DNA of 51,547 nucleotides from a virus: positions 1 to 51,547 of the IMG/VR virus record IMGVR_UViG_3300009684_000002. The stretch is one strand, 5' to 3'. The notes beneath the pieces were generated by a model that had not been told where the DNA came from, made no database searches, and saw nothing but the letters and a program-made list of their open reading frames with translations. This document shows positions 1 through 9,738 of the stretch, piece after piece. Positions within the stretch are counted from its first letter, which is position 1. Each line of letters opens with the position of its first letter. A program made the position numbers and the translations under genes.

Positions 1-123
1 AACAAGAATATGGCTGGATTATTTTCAAATCTTTTTGACTCACCGACACATACAGCGGAAACGCTTACGATTGGGCCAATTGGAAAGGCATTGCTAGATC
101 CTCAAAAATCCAATGTTCCATCT
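1..123. repeat. Terminal direct repeat, left copy
   Basis: These 123 bases recur exactly at 51425-51547. The repeat contains the first codons of the ejection-protein gene that starts at base 10. An exact end overlap of this size is the usual sign of a circular assembly graph, or of a circularly permuted genome. A true short terminal repeat cannot be excluded from sequence alone. Confidence 0.97.
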
Positions 124-870
124 TTTAATCCACAGCAAGCACTTGCCTTGGAGCAACAGCAGTATGGTCAAATGGCAAATCAAGCCACAGGGTTTGCTTC
201 CAATCTTTACAATCAAGCCGCACAACAAGGAATTGATTTCTCCAATCAAGGAACGGCACAGAATATTCGCCTCCAGAATAAGGTTACTCCCGGTTCTTCT
301 GCACAAAGGGAGCAAGCACTTCAACAGATCAATTCCTATATCCAAGGGCAAGTTCCTCAAGATGTTCAGCAAAACATCAATCGTCAGGTAGCACAGAACC
401 TTGGTGGTGGATTTAACCTTTTCTCTGGTGGTGGACAAGCTCCACAGAATTTTGCTCGAAACATTGGTCAAACAAGCCTTGGTCTTTCCCAATTTGGATT
501 GAGTGCTGCACCTACATGGCAACAACTAGCTAATACAATGGTTGTTTCCCCCCAAGTGGGATTAGCCGCTGGACTCCAAGCGGGGAGTATTGGAACTCAA
601 CTTGCAGGATATGCTGCTGGACAAGGGAATCAGTTAGCAGAAAGCCAATACCAAGGTGCATTCAACCAATACCAAGGTCAGCAGTTGCAGAATCAGCAAC
701 AGCAACAACTTTTGATGCAGTTGGGAACATCTGCTTTGGGAGCATATACTGGCATGGGGAATGCAAGTTACCTAAATAGCCTTGTCCCTTCTGCCCAAGG
801 AAGGATTGCAACAACAGCGGGTCTTCCCGCCGCTACAGGATATAGTCCTACTCAATACGGACAATACTAA
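10..870 (+). CDS. Gln-rich putative ejection (internal virion) protein
   Basis: A 286-residue protein rich in Gln, Ala, Gly and Asn, with a Gln-dense stretch near residues 225-242 and no enzymatic motif. It is the first of three consecutive plus-strand genes downstream of the connector-like gene at 50395-51402. That is where short-tailed phages encode proteins ejected with the DNA. The N-terminus MAGLFSNLFD resembles the GLFDDLL motifs repeated in the large protein two genes downstream. No Shine-Dalgarno sequence is visible before the ATG. The function is inferred from position and composition; a tail-assembly protein is the alternative. Confidence 0.6.
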   Translation: MAGLFSNLFDSPTHTAETLTIGPIGKALLDPQKSNVPSFNPQQALALEQQQYGQMANQATGFASNLYNQAAQQGIDFSNQGTAQNIRLQNKVTPGSSAQREQALQQINSYIQGQVPQDVQQNINRQVAQNLGGGFNLFSGGGQAPQNFARNIGQTSLGLSQFGLSAAPTWQQLANTMVVSPQVGLAAGLQAGSIGTQLAGYAAGQGNQLAESQYQGAFNQYQGQQLQNQQQQQLLMQLGTSALGAYTGMGNASYLNSLVPSAQGRIATTAGLPAATGYSPTQYGQY

Positions 871-875
871 TCATT

Positions 876-1979
876 ATGCCAATCGGATACGCAAACTTTT
901 CTACGATAGAGCAGGCTAACAACCAGACTGTTAATCAGCTTGCTGGTCTTGGCAAGCAGATTGGAAATGCTATTGAGACCCATGCGGCTACGCAGTCTGC
1001 ACAGGCAATGTTGCCTATGATCCAACAGCAATATGCTAATGGAATGCAAAAAATTGCAAGCGGGGATCAAAGCGGTATGTCGGATGTAATCCAAGCCGCA
1101 AGCATTGCTAGTCAAAATCCGATTACTACAGGATACGGACAAAGCATGATTGCTGGTATGCAACAAGTTTCCCATTCGGCTAGAACTCAAGCATATCTAC
1201 AAGGAAAAACTCTTGGATTAGCTGCAAAGTATCCAGGGTTTATAAACCTTCAGACGGGTGAAATTAATCCTAATTACACTCCTCCACAAAAAGGACTTAC
1301 TCCTTACCAGCAAACTGAAGCGCAAGTTAATCAAGCCAAAACATATAGCTCTTTGTATCAAGGAAAGCCAGATACATCTAAGGGGCCGGGTGAGCCTGGA
1401 ATCGGGCCATTGGCTGACAAGATAAATACAGCAATAAGTAATGGTGAAAATCCTGATTTGGCAGACATAAAAAACTTTGCTTCAAAGATTGTTCAGTATA
1501 AACAATTACAAAGTGCTTATGGTCAAAACGCTGCCCCTCATCCAGAAATTGAGAATGCGTTTAGCCAAATTCAAAAACAGATTCCTAACATACAAGGTCT
1601 TGTAAAGAAAGAACAAGACAAAGGTGCTGGAGGTTGGTTTGGATATGATCATGCAGACAAATCAAAAATTCAATCACTCAACCAAGGAATTGAACAACTT
1701 CAAGGATTGGGTGGGCTTCCTTCTGCACAAGGAGGAACGGTAAAAGGAACAGCAACACAGGATCTAATGCAAGCAGTTCAAGTTGCAAAACTCCATCCTG
1801 ATAAAATTGACGAGATCAAACGCAGGTTGCAAAAAGCAAACATTGATCCATCATTGCTTGATCAAGCTCTTAATCCACAGAAAACGCAGTCTGCTCCGCA
1901 ATCATCTACAATGATTCCCGCCGCTTCTCAAAATCAATCACAAGAAGAGCAAGAATCTACTGAAGGCGAAACAGAATAA
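876..1979 (+). CDS. Putative internal virion protein
   Basis: A 367-residue, mostly helical, Gln- and Ala-rich protein starting 5 bp after the previous stop. It has no recognisable catalytic motif. The first 110 residues look like amphipathic helices, the middle is Pro/Gly-containing linker, and the C-terminus is acidic and low complexity (EEQESTEGETE). Its place between the small Gln-rich protein and the 1,682-residue RlpA-domain protein fits a trio of ejection proteins, as in T7-like virions (gp14, gp15, gp16). That comparison is by position, not sequence. Confidence 0.6.
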   Translation: MPIGYANFSTIEQANNQTVNQLAGLGKQIGNAIETHAATQSAQAMLPMIQQQYANGMQKIASGDQSGMSDVIQAASIASQNPITTGYGQSMIAGMQQVSHSARTQAYLQGKTLGLAAKYPGFINLQTGEINPNYTPPQKGLTPYQQTEAQVNQAKTYSSLYQGKPDTSKGPGEPGIGPLADKINTAISNGENPDLADIKNFASKIVQYKQLQSAYGQNAAPHPEIENAFSQIQKQIPNIQGLVKKEQDKGAGGWFGYDHADKSKIQSLNQGIEQLQGLGGLPSAQGGTVKGTATQDLMQAVQVAKLHPDKIDEIKRRLQKANIDPSLLDQALNPQKTQSAPQSSTMIPAASQNQSQEEQESTEGETE

Positions 1980-1991
1980 TTCTCCTAAAAA

Positions 1992-4900
1992 ATGGGACTC
2001 TTTGATGACCTGCTTGGAGAAAACGGATCAAAGAAATCCGATACAACTCCTGCAATAGCCACAACTTTTGGGTATAATGACCCAGAAGATAATGGTATTG
2101 GTGCATGGGGTGATGTAACAAATAGACCAGATGTTCATGGTGTTTCTTTGCCAATTTCTGTGTTGCGTCAGCAATTTGGTAATGAAAATAAAGCACATGG
2201 TCAGTTGGTTAAGATAACAAATCCTGATAATGGGCAGAGCATTGTTGCCCCAATTATTGATAAAGGCCCATCAGAAAGTTTGCGTGATAGGATTGATCTT
2301 ACTCATGCCACAAATCAGGCAATTGGAGGATCTGGAAAAACACCTGTAAATTATGAGTTTGTAAATACTCCTCAAAAAGGTGGCCTCTTTGATGATTTGC
2401 TTGAAGAAACAAAACAACCAACGCAGCCCTCTCCACAAGTTGAATCAAAATCTAGTGGACTTTTTGATGACCTCTTGGGTGGATCAGAAAAAACCTCTCC
2501 AACGATTGCTTTACCTCAAGCAACCCCACAACAATTAGCGGCTGCTGGAACGCAAGGCTATCCATCTTCTACATCAGGTCAACAATCCCCAAAGCCTAGC
2601 CAATTAACATCTGGCCTTTCTGCTGGCATTGAAGGAACGGTTGGATTGCTTTCTGGGCTTGGTGCTGTTGCAGGAGGTGAGGCATTAGGCATTCCAGTAA
2701 CGGGAGGGGCATCATTGCTTGCTGTTCCCGCATTGTTTACTGCTGGAAGCGCATTGGGCGTTGTGGGAGCTAAACGAGCAGAGAAATTGCTAGGACTGGA
2801 ACCAGAGATTCAAGCATCTCAACAAGAATACCCAAAGACTGCCTTTGCTGGTCAAATGATTCCACAGCTTCCGTTTGCTGCTGAATCTGCACTTGGATAT
2901 GGAGCTACTGCATTAACCAAAGGTGCTGGAGCAGTTGCAGGACAAATGGCGGGACAAGCTGCTATTGGTGCTGGAATCATGGAGCCAATGAGGTATGGCG
3001 TTGATGTTTCTTTAAATAAGATGGGAATTACCGATCAACCAGCGGCTCCTATTACTCTTGGAAGCACAGGTGAACAAGTTCTTACTGCCCTTGCATTAGG
3101 AGGAAAGGCAACTGGACTTGCTCCATCTAGAGATCCAATTGTTAATGACAAGACTGCACAAATTTTTGCTGGAGCAGAAAGCCAAATTGCCACACCTCCA
3201 GAGCAACCCAAGCCAATCAACATCCCTCCAGCAACTCCAGAAGAATTGGCTAAAGTTGGTGAGGTTCCGATTGCTAATACTGGTGAAACAATACCAACAA
3301 ATGAAGCTGCTGCTATTGCAGAAGAGAAACCCGCTGAAGCTCCAATAGCTGAAGCACAACCAGAAACACCAAATGCCGTTCAAATCGAAAATGCAGGAGA
3401 AATGGGCATTCGCAACGCACCAGCCGTGGGCGAAGGAGTGGGCCGACAAAACGAAACAGAAGTCCCTGCCCAAGAAGGTCAAGCCCCAAAAGAAGAAATA
3501 ACTGGAGCTGAAGAACTTGGGCGAAAGCCTGTGGGTATTAGCAAAGCCGCTGTCAATGAGCAGAGGCTTAATCGAATGGTTGAATCTCTTCCAGAATCAG
3601 AAAGGGAGCCTAATGCTCAAAAGATCAATGATGCTTTAGATATCAATAGCAAGAGCAGGATACCTGTTGAAAGTTTGGTTTCTGATATTCTTGAAAAAGG
3701 GAACACAGCAAGAACGCCAGAAGAGGTTGCCTTGATGACTGTTGAGATGAATCGTCTCCAACTTGAAAGAGAGCAACTTCAAAAACAATTTGAGCAGATC
3801 AAAGATCCACGACCATCAGATTATGCCATTCTGAATAGTGAGATTAAGCCTATTGATGAAAAGATAAATAGGCTTGAGAAAGCTGTTGATAAGGTTGGAA
3901 CAAGTGCTGGACGATTGCTCCAGATGTTCAAGATCATGCTTGCTGAAGACTACTCTCCAGTTGCACTTGAAAGAAAAGCAGTCAGAGATTTACGCCGTCC
4001 TTTAACTGAAGACGAGAAACAGACAATTGCAAAACAAGCTGAAGAGCATAAAGCATTATTGGAAGCCAGAGATAAAACAATGGCATCTGAACAACTCAAG
4101 GTTGAAAATGAAGCAGTAAAAGCTCGTTATGAAGAGGCATTGAAGGAGATTGAAGCACTCAAGGCTAAAGCCAAGAAAACTCCTAAAGAACCCTCTCCAA
4201 ATAAAACCAAGACCGAAACACCTATTGACCAAAAGATCGTTGATAAACTCAACGCAATGGCAGAGAAGGTTAGACAAGAAAGAAAGGGTAAACTTTACGC
4301 AAAGATTTCTCCTGTTGATATTGGTGATGTCATCATTGGGGCAAGTCATATTGCTAATGGATTAAAATCATTCAAGGATTGGTCAGTAAAGATGGCCTCT
4401 GAAGTTTCGGGAGCTACCAAAGAATATCTCAAAAAGGTTTGGGATGCTGCACACGAAAAATTAGATTCACTCCAAGGTGGAAGAACACCAGAGGATGTAA
4501 GAGCAAGGATAAAAGCTGAAGCAGTTGCAGGGGAAGAGTTATCCCACAAGAGTGTTGATGATCTAGTCAAAGCACACCTTGAAGATGGGCTGCGTGGCGA
4601 GGACGAGGTGATGAAAGCTGTCCATGATGACATCAAGGAAGCGTATCCCAATGCCACAGAGCGCGATGTTCGTCGTGCATTCTCTGAATATGGAAAGCAA
4701 GTCAAAGTAAATCCTGATGAGTTGCTTAAACGGAAGCGTGAGTTAAAAACGCTAGTTAGATTGCAAGAAAGCATTGATCGACTAAAGGAAGGGCTTCCTG
4801 CATTAAAAACCAATTCAAGGAGAGAAAAGGTCATTCAAGAGATTCGTGAGAAACAAGCCGTACTCAACGAGCTTCTAAAGAGCGTCAAGGCTCCTCCAAC

Positions 4901-7040
4901 AGATGAACAGCTTTCTACTGCGAACTCAAAAAAGATTACAGCATTAAAGAATGCTATTGAGGATCTTGACAAGCAGTTACGCACAGGTGAAAGGCCACCA
5001 CCAAAGACCAGAGCAGAAGAGCCTATTGATGTGGAGCAATTGCGCTCTGAATTGGACGCAATGCGTAAAAAGCGTGAAGAGATTGATAGGGAAGAAGCTC
5101 CTAAATTCTCTGCACAAGAAAAAGAAAATGAACGCTTGCGTAAATTGTATGACAAGCAGATTGCTGAACTTGATGCTCGGTTAAAGGGAGCTGAGAAACC
5201 AAAGGCAGAGAAAACTGCTTTTGAACAAAGCAAAGAGAATGAGCAAAAGATGGCAGAGCGTGATGCCATGCGTCAGAAGCTCAAAGAGATTGAGAAGGAA
5301 GAGGCAGATCGCAAGAAACCATCTCCCGAACAAAAGGAAATTGATAGACTTCAGAAAGCTATTGATGACACCAATGATCGTATTGCTAAAGGAGAAAAGA
5401 CTGCCCCAACGCCCAAGAAAGAACCTCTCACAGAATACGCAAAACGACTACTTGAGGATCTAAAAAAGGCTAGGGAACAATTCAAGAAAGTTACTGGAAA
5501 AGAACCAGAGAGTAGGGAAGATCGTTATAATAGGCGCAGGATAAAGACAATCGAGAAACGAATTGCCGATATGGAGGACAGAATGAAGCGTGGTGATACC
5601 TCCAAGCCAACACGCAAAGAACCTCCCGCAAAATATCCTGCTACCGATTTGGCTGAAAGAAAACTCAAGGATAAAGAAAGGGAGATTGACGCTTGGAGGG
5701 AAGAAAAAGAGAAAGCTGCTCGTCCAGATTGGGAAAAAGCATTACGAGGAACTAGCGAAACTGCTAGAGAGCTTACAGTCGCTGGAATCAATGTGTTGTA
5801 TAAGATTGGAAAATACGCCGTTATAAAACCGATCTTGTTTCCATTTTCAGAAACAGCAGGATATGCCGCTAAACACGCACTAGGTCTTGGAAGAGTTCGT
5901 GGTGAATATGAGTCAGGAGCAAGTCCATTGAAAACAATTCCTGCCTATTATCGAGGTTATTGGAAGGGCATGAAGCAATTTTTCAGAACATTAAAAGCAG
6001 GAGAAAGTGATTCGCAGTTGCTTTACGACAAAAGACTTCAGAACAACACAAATTGGGCTAGGTGGATTGGTAGCAATTTGCATGGTGCAATCAAGAATCT
6101 CCCTGCAACAGCAATGGAGGAAGTTTATAGAGAGCATCTGTATGCAAACGCACTTGCTAATGGAGTTGACATCAATGAACCAATGGCTCAAGCGGCATTG
6201 AACCTCCAAGCATATATTGCTTCAAAATCAGCAAAGTTGATGGAGGAAAACAAGATTTCTGAAGGAATTAACTTTGCGCATAAATGGGCAGAAAGCCCCA
6301 ATAAACAAGGTGAACTTAATCCTGTTGCGCTTATTACTTCTCATCTAATTAAAACTGTTTTTACAAAAGGAATTTATAAAATTGGATTGAATTTCTTAAA
6401 CCAAACTTACAGAGGAGGAATAGGTCTGCCAGAGGGAGCAATAAGAACGCTAAATGGATATTGGAAGGGCATAGATAATCTTACTCCTTATCAAATGGAT
6501 CATATTACTAGAGCATTTAAAGCGGGATCTATTCCTGCCGCACTAATGACGCTTGCAGCAATAGATGCATTTAGGGATGATAAAGATAAGATATTTGGTG
6601 GATATTATTCACAAGGCAGAAAAAAAGGTGATGTAAAATGGGGAACAGTTAGGATTAATGGAAAAGAATACACCCTGCACGTTCCAGAAGTTGAGGCGGC
6701 TCAATTTGTAAACACAATGGCTAGGTCTTGGAAAAAGAATGCACAAAAAACAGATGTTGGAATGAATGCAATTGATTCTTTCTTGGAAGCAATAGGAGGA
6801 ATTATTTCAGAAGCACCTGTTGCTGGCCCTCTAATTGAAATTGCAAAGTCACCACTAAATGCTGGACAATTTATTGTTCAAGGAGCAGTTCCTAGTTTTA
6901 GTCGTGATGTTGCAAAGATGGCTGATGTGAACGCAAAGGGAGAAACGCAACACAGGTATCCAAGAACCATTGTAGAAAACCTTAAAATGGGAATACCCGG
7001 ATTGCGTAATCAAGTGCGTCAATATTCTTGGCAGAAATAA
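1992..7040 (+). CDS. Giant ejection protein with RlpA-like double-psi beta-barrel
   Basis: 1,682 residues, the largest protein in the genome. Residues about 22-125 resemble an RlpA/DPBB lytic transglycosylase domain: FGYNDPEDNG, then APIIDKGP (D90) and DRIDLTHATNQAIG. The motif GLFDDLL occurs three times (residues 2-8, 131-137, 156-162), the last two flanking a Pro/Gln-rich linker. Residues about 205-340 are Gly/Ala-rich and hydrophobic, possibly membrane-inserting. Residues about 590-1270 are highly charged and predicted coiled coil. The C-terminal 400 residues are less biased. This architecture fits a virion protein that opens peptidoglycan and forms a channel at DNA entry. Length and position match the gp16-type internal core protein. 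Catalytic activity is inferred. Confidence 0.75.
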   Translation: MGLFDDLLGENGSKKSDTTPAIATTFGYNDPEDNGIGAWGDVTNRPDVHGVSLPISVLRQQFGNENKAHGQLVKITNPDNGQSIVAPIIDKGPSESLRDRIDLTHATNQAIGGSGKTPVNYEFVNTPQKGGLFDDLLEETKQPTQPSPQVESKSSGLFDDLLGGSEKTSPTIALPQATPQQLAAAGTQGYPSSTSGQQSPKPSQLTSGLSAGIEGTVGLLSGLGAVAGGEALGIPVTGGASLLAVPALFTAGSALGVVGAKRAEKLLGLEPEIQASQQEYPKTAFAGQMIPQLPFAAESALGYGATALTKGAGAVAGQMAGQAAIGAGIMEPMRYGVDVSLNKMGITDQPAAPITLGSTGEQVLTALALGGKATGLAPSRDPIVNDKTAQIFAGAESQIATPPEQPKPINIPPATPEELAKVGEVPIANTGETIPTNEAAAIAEEKPAEAPIAEAQPETPNAVQIENAGEMGIRNAPAVGEGVGRQNETEVPAQEGQAPKEEITGAEELGRKPVGISKAAVNEQRLNRMVESLPESEREPNAQKINDALDINSKSRIPVESLVSDILEKGNTARTPEEVALMTVEMNRLQLEREQLQKQFEQIKDPRPSDYAILNSEIKPIDEKINRLEKAVDKVGTSAGRLLQMFKIMLAEDYSPVALERKAVRDLRRPLTEDEKQTIAKQAEEHKALLEARDKTMASEQLKVENEAVKARYEEALKEIEALKAKAKKTPKEPSPNKTKTETPIDQKIVDKLNAMAEKVRQERKGKLYAKISPVDIGDVIIGASHIANGLKSFKDWSVKMASEVSGATKEYLKKVWDAAHEKLDSLQGGRTPEDVRARIKAEAVAGEELSHKSVDDLVKAHLEDGLRGEDEVMKAVHDDIKEAYPNATERDVRRAFSEYGKQVKVNPDELLKRKRELKTLVRLQESIDRLKEGLPALKTNSRREKVIQEIREKQAVLNELLKSVKAPPTDEQLSTANSKKITALKNAIEDLDKQLRTGERPPPKTRAEEPIDVEQLRSELDAMRKKREEIDREEAPKFSAQEKENERLRKLYDKQIAELDARLKGAEKPKAEKTAFEQSKENEQKMAERDAMRQKLKEIEKEEADRKKPSPEQKEIDRLQKAIDDTNDRIAKGEKTAPTPKKEPLTEYAKRLLEDLKKAREQFKKVTGKEPESREDRYNRRRIKTIEKRIADMEDRMKRGDTSKPTRKEPPAKYPATDLAERKLKDKEREIDAWREEKEKAARPDWEKALRGTSETARELTVAGINVLYKIGKYAVIKPILFPFSETAGYAAKHALGLGRVRGEYESGASPLKTIPAYYRGYWKGMKQFFRTLKAGESDSQLLYDKRLQNNTNWARWIGSNLHGAIKNLPATAMEEVYREHLYANALANGVDINEPMAQAALNLQAYIASKSAKLMEENKISEGINFAHKWAESPNKQGELNPVALITSHLIKTVFTKGIYKIGLNFLNQTYRGGIGLPEGAIRTLNGYWKGIDNLTPYQMDHITRAFKAGSIPAALMTLAAIDAFRDDKDKIFGGYYSQGRKKGDVKWGTVRINGKEYTLHVPEVEAAQFVNTMARSWKKNAQKTDVGMNAIDSFLEAIGGIISEAPVAGPLIEIAKSPLNAGQFIVQGAVPSFSRDVAKMADVNAKGETQHRYPRTIVENLKMGIPGLRNQVRQYSWQK

Positions 7041-7094
7041 TGCCTTGCCTTCTGAAAGGCTTTCAGTAAATCTTTAGTTTCACCAGCAACCACT

Positions 7095-7424
7095 ATGAGC
7101 AAAAAATATATCCTGCCAACATCTCTTAAATATCCTTTTGAACAATCAGAGTTCCCCGGTGATCTCAATCTTCGTGAGATTCGGGAACATGGAGAAAAGA
7201 ACAAGTTGCCAGAGGTTTCCTTTTACCAAGCTATCGTTATCGCCCTACTAGAGCAGAGGAATTACTTTGTTGTGGAAGCTATTCGATACGCAAAGGAGTA
7301 TGGTCAGTTGCCTCAAGTGGAAGAGCAAGATCCAGAGGTAGAAGAGAAAACAGAGTTTCCAGAACTCAAGGTCATTACTTCTGACGAGCCAATAGTAGAA
7401 AGATTCCGCAAAGTTTACGAGTAA
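7095..7424 (+). CDS. Hypothetical protein, 109 aa
   Basis: A 109-residue acidic protein starting 54 bp after the ejection-protein stop. The middle (VSFYQAIVIALLEQRNYFVV) looks like an alpha-helical segment, and residues 70-90 are Glu-rich. I do not recognise a family. It ends 1 bp before the next small ORF (ATG at 7426), so it is probably co-transcribed with the glycosyltransferase downstream. Confidence 0.7.
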   Translation: MSKKYILPTSLKYPFEQSEFPGDLNLREIREHGEKNKLPEVSFYQAIVIALLEQRNYFVVEAIRYAKEYGQLPQVEEQDPEVEEKTEFPELKVITSDEPIVERFRKVYE

Positions 7425-7425
7425 T

Positions 7426-7557
7426 ATGCAGAAGCTCATTTGGCTTTTGCTTTCTCCTATTGTTTGGTGGAAGTCAAGGAAAGCAAAAAGGGTTATGCGA
7501 ATGCTATACGGAGATAAATTTCCTGCTGATTATAAGCCGTGGCAAAGATATACCTAA
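7426..7557 (+). CDS. Small basic protein with hydrophobic N-terminus, 43 aa
   Basis: Forty-three codons beginning MQKLIWLLLSPIVWW, a short hydrophobic segment followed by a basic stretch (KSRKAKR). It starts 1 bp after the preceding stop. Its 3' end overlaps by 19 bp the GTG start of the glycosyltransferase, in another frame, so translational coupling is plausible. It may be a membrane-bound peptide. Family unknown. Confidence 0.5.
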   Translation: MQKLIWLLLSPIVWWKSRKAKRVMRMLYGDKFPADYKPWQRYT

Positions 7558-9068
7558 ATATGGGGCGGTATGGGGACATCGTATCGTTCCTGCCTGTCCT
7601 AAAGAATGAGTTTGATGAAACGAGTCAAAACCCAAGTCTAGTTATCTCCAAAGATTACGCTGACATCCTAGAAGGTGTCAGTTATGTCAATCCTATCGTC
7701 TATGATGGCACATTTGATGACATAACGGGTGCATTAGAATACCTCAAGACTCTGAATAAAACGGCAACTGCAACCCAAGTTGTCGGAATCCCTGATGTTT
7801 TAATAAGTCAGGTTTACGGAAACCATGTTGGGCCTAAAATCATTTGTGACTCATTCCAGCAAGACGCATGGAGACTAGCGGGGAAGCTAGATTTATGGCC
7901 TAGCCAGCCTCCACTGATATTTGATAAACGAGATGCCAAAAGAGAGAAAAAACTAACGAAAGGAATCTCTAAAGATAAACCTTGGATTGTTGTCTCAACT
8001 GGTGGGACATCCTCTCCCTTTCCGTATTCTGATTTGCTGTGGGAGATTCTGAACCATTCTTTGCCTGATTTCCATATCGTTGATTTGGTTACAATCAAAG
8101 CAGAGAAATTCTATGATTTACTTGGGATTATGGATCATCCGAATACCCATGCCATGATATTGACTGATAGTGGCCCTCTACACCTCTCATACGCCACACA
8201 GAAGCCAGTTCATGCTTTAATAACAGACTCACCCTCCCTGTGGCATGGAACAGCATGGCGACCATTCTACGCATCTTATACACGATATAAGAACTTCCCA
8301 AGGGATGTGACTAGAATCTTGGATCTAATCCGTAATCCTAGACCAAAATTAACGCATCAAAATATTGTCCATGTATATCAGAAAATGCCTTGGGCAACTG
8401 GAGATGAGAAGAGGCGTAATGAATTAGCAGCAAAGACATGGGAATCTATTGGTTGTATTGATTTGGGATTGGATGACAACTGCTTTGTAAGATCATCGGC
8501 TGAAGTTATACCTGATGAAACCCGTAGGATACCCATGATTAAGGATATGCTTCGTCTGGCTTGTGCGGGTCGTGATGATGAAACGGTTCTATTACTGACC
8601 AATACGGATACTTGTGTAACTAATAACCTAATCCAAAGGCTAGAGGGAGTTCTTCCAGCCTATTCCTATCGTAGAGACTTCAAGAGATTAGATGATGCCC
8701 TTCCTTATGATCGCATTAGCGCAGGGGCAAAGTATTCTGGATGTGACTTCTTTGCTATGAGGGTAGGATGGTGGAGGCGCAATCATCATTTATTTCCTGA
8801 CATGGTGCTTGGTCGACATAGTTGGGATCGCATCAAGCGCGAGCTAATCAAATCTGCTGGCGGTAGAGAGATTGAGGATCTGATCTACCATGAATGGCAT
8901 CCTTCCTTGTGGGAGGGTGATGGACTGCATAGAGACCCTTCTAATTTACGCAACTGCAAGCTGGCTAGGGAATGGTTGACTGAACGGAAGATGCCGTTGG
9001 AGGAGCTAGAAACCCTTAATTATGAGGGTAAGTTCAAGCGTCCCGACTTTAGCAAATTGAGAACGTAG
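7539..9068 (+). CDS. Two-domain glycosyltransferase (GT9-like N-terminal half)
   Basis: 509 residues from a GTG start (MAKIYLNMGRYGD) nested in the end of the preceding small ORF. The N-terminal ~270 residues resemble ADP-heptose:LPS heptosyltransferases (GT9): an N-terminal YLNMGRYGDIVSFLPVL nucleotide-binding-type strand-loop and the late motif DSGPLHLSYATQKP. The C-terminal ~230 residues look like a second, separate domain with LLLTNTDTCVTNNLI, reminiscent of a GT-A fold. The gene ends tail to tail with an FkbM methyltransferase on the other strand (20 bp overlap). Together they could modify a virion glycan or a host surface sugar. The donor and acceptor are unknown. The fused second domain is unusual. 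Confidence 0.72.
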   Translation: MAKIYLNMGRYGDIVSFLPVLKNEFDETSQNPSLVISKDYADILEGVSYVNPIVYDGTFDDITGALEYLKTLNKTATATQVVGIPDVLISQVYGNHVGPKIICDSFQQDAWRLAGKLDLWPSQPPLIFDKRDAKREKKLTKGISKDKPWIVVSTGGTSSPFPYSDLLWEILNHSLPDFHIVDLVTIKAEKFYDLLGIMDHPNTHAMILTDSGPLHLSYATQKPVHALITDSPSLWHGTAWRPFYASYTRYKNFPRDVTRILDLIRNPRPKLTHQNIVHVYQKMPWATGDEKRRNELAAKTWESIGCIDLGLDDNCFVRSSAEVIPDETRRIPMIKDMLRLACAGRDDETVLLLTNTDTCVTNNLIQRLEGVLPAYSYRRDFKRLDDALPYDRISAGAKYSGCDFFAMRVGWWRRNHHLFPDMVLGRHSWDRIKRELIKSAGGREIEDLIYHEWHPSLWEGDGLHRDPSNLRNCKLAREWLTERKMPLEELETLNYEGKFKRPDFSKLRT

Positions 9069-9738
9069 CGGTAATATCCCACCGCACAGAATCTTCTTCT
9101 CCAATAGAAGTAACGATTTTGTAACCTAATTCAATTAATGGATTATAAATATCTGATTTAGAGAATCCTGCCCTAGCAAGCATTTCGGGATATATTTCAC
9201 AAATAATAATAGGTTTGTGTTTTTTGATTATCTCTTTTGCTCCTTGGATAACGGGAGGTTCATATCCTTCACAATCAATCTTGATTAAAGTAATATTGGG
9301 GAATTTTTTAAAGTAATCGTCAAGTTTTATACTTTTCTTTCCATTCTGATCTAATTTGACTGTGCGAGTTCCAGGGTTCCCATTGAGGGGGTCTTGATTT
9401 ACTGAAACTGAATCACCGTTCCCAACCGCATCATTGATTGCTCTAATATTGGTGCTGTTCTTAAAAACATTATACTCCATGCAAAAGAATGCATCTTCTT
9501 GTGGTTCAAAAGCATAAACTGCTGCTCCTTTTTTGGAAAAGATAAGGGCGGTATCTCCGATAAACCCACCGACATCAATAACTATATCACTAGATTTAAG
9601 GGATTTTACTTCTGGAAGGTTAGCAATAGAATGCTCTAGGCATATTGTTCCATGCTTTAATGCCTCTGGAGTAAGATTCTGATCATCCGTAAGACAAATC
9701 ATTGTCTCGTTAATGCGAGTAATTTTGTATTGGTTCAT
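9049..9738 (-). CDS. FkbM-family SAM-dependent methyltransferase
   Basis: 229 residues. DIVIDVGGFIGDTALIF is SAM motif I (normally DVGANxG), AVYAFEPQ is motif II, and TLIKIDCEGYEPPVIQGA is the signature FkbM motif (IKIDVEGxE). FkbM enzymes usually O-methylate sugars or small hydroxylated substrates. The start overlaps the preceding stop by ATGA, so it is translated at the end of a long coupled minus-strand series. Its 3' end overlaps the glycosyltransferase on the other strand by 20 bp. Pairing with a glycosyltransferase suggests methylation of a phage-encoded or host glycan. Confidence 0.88.
   Translation of the reverse strand: MNQYKITRINETMICLTDDQNLTPEALKHGTICLEHSIANLPEVKSLKSSDIVIDVGGFIGDTALIFSKKGAAVYAFEPQEDAFFCMEYNVFKNSTNIRAINDAVGNGDSVSVNQDPLNGNPGTRTVKLDQNGKKSIKLDDYFKKFPNITLIKIDCEGYEPPVIQGAKEIIKKHKPIIICEIYPEMLARAGFSKSDIYNPLIELGYKIVTSIGEEDSVRWDITATFSIC

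Noticed and set aside
3096-5791. Several long minus-strand ORFs across the ejection-protein gene
   Set aside because: They are antisense shadows of a coiled-coil-coding gene, rich in Ser/Phe/Leu, with no start context or neighbours.
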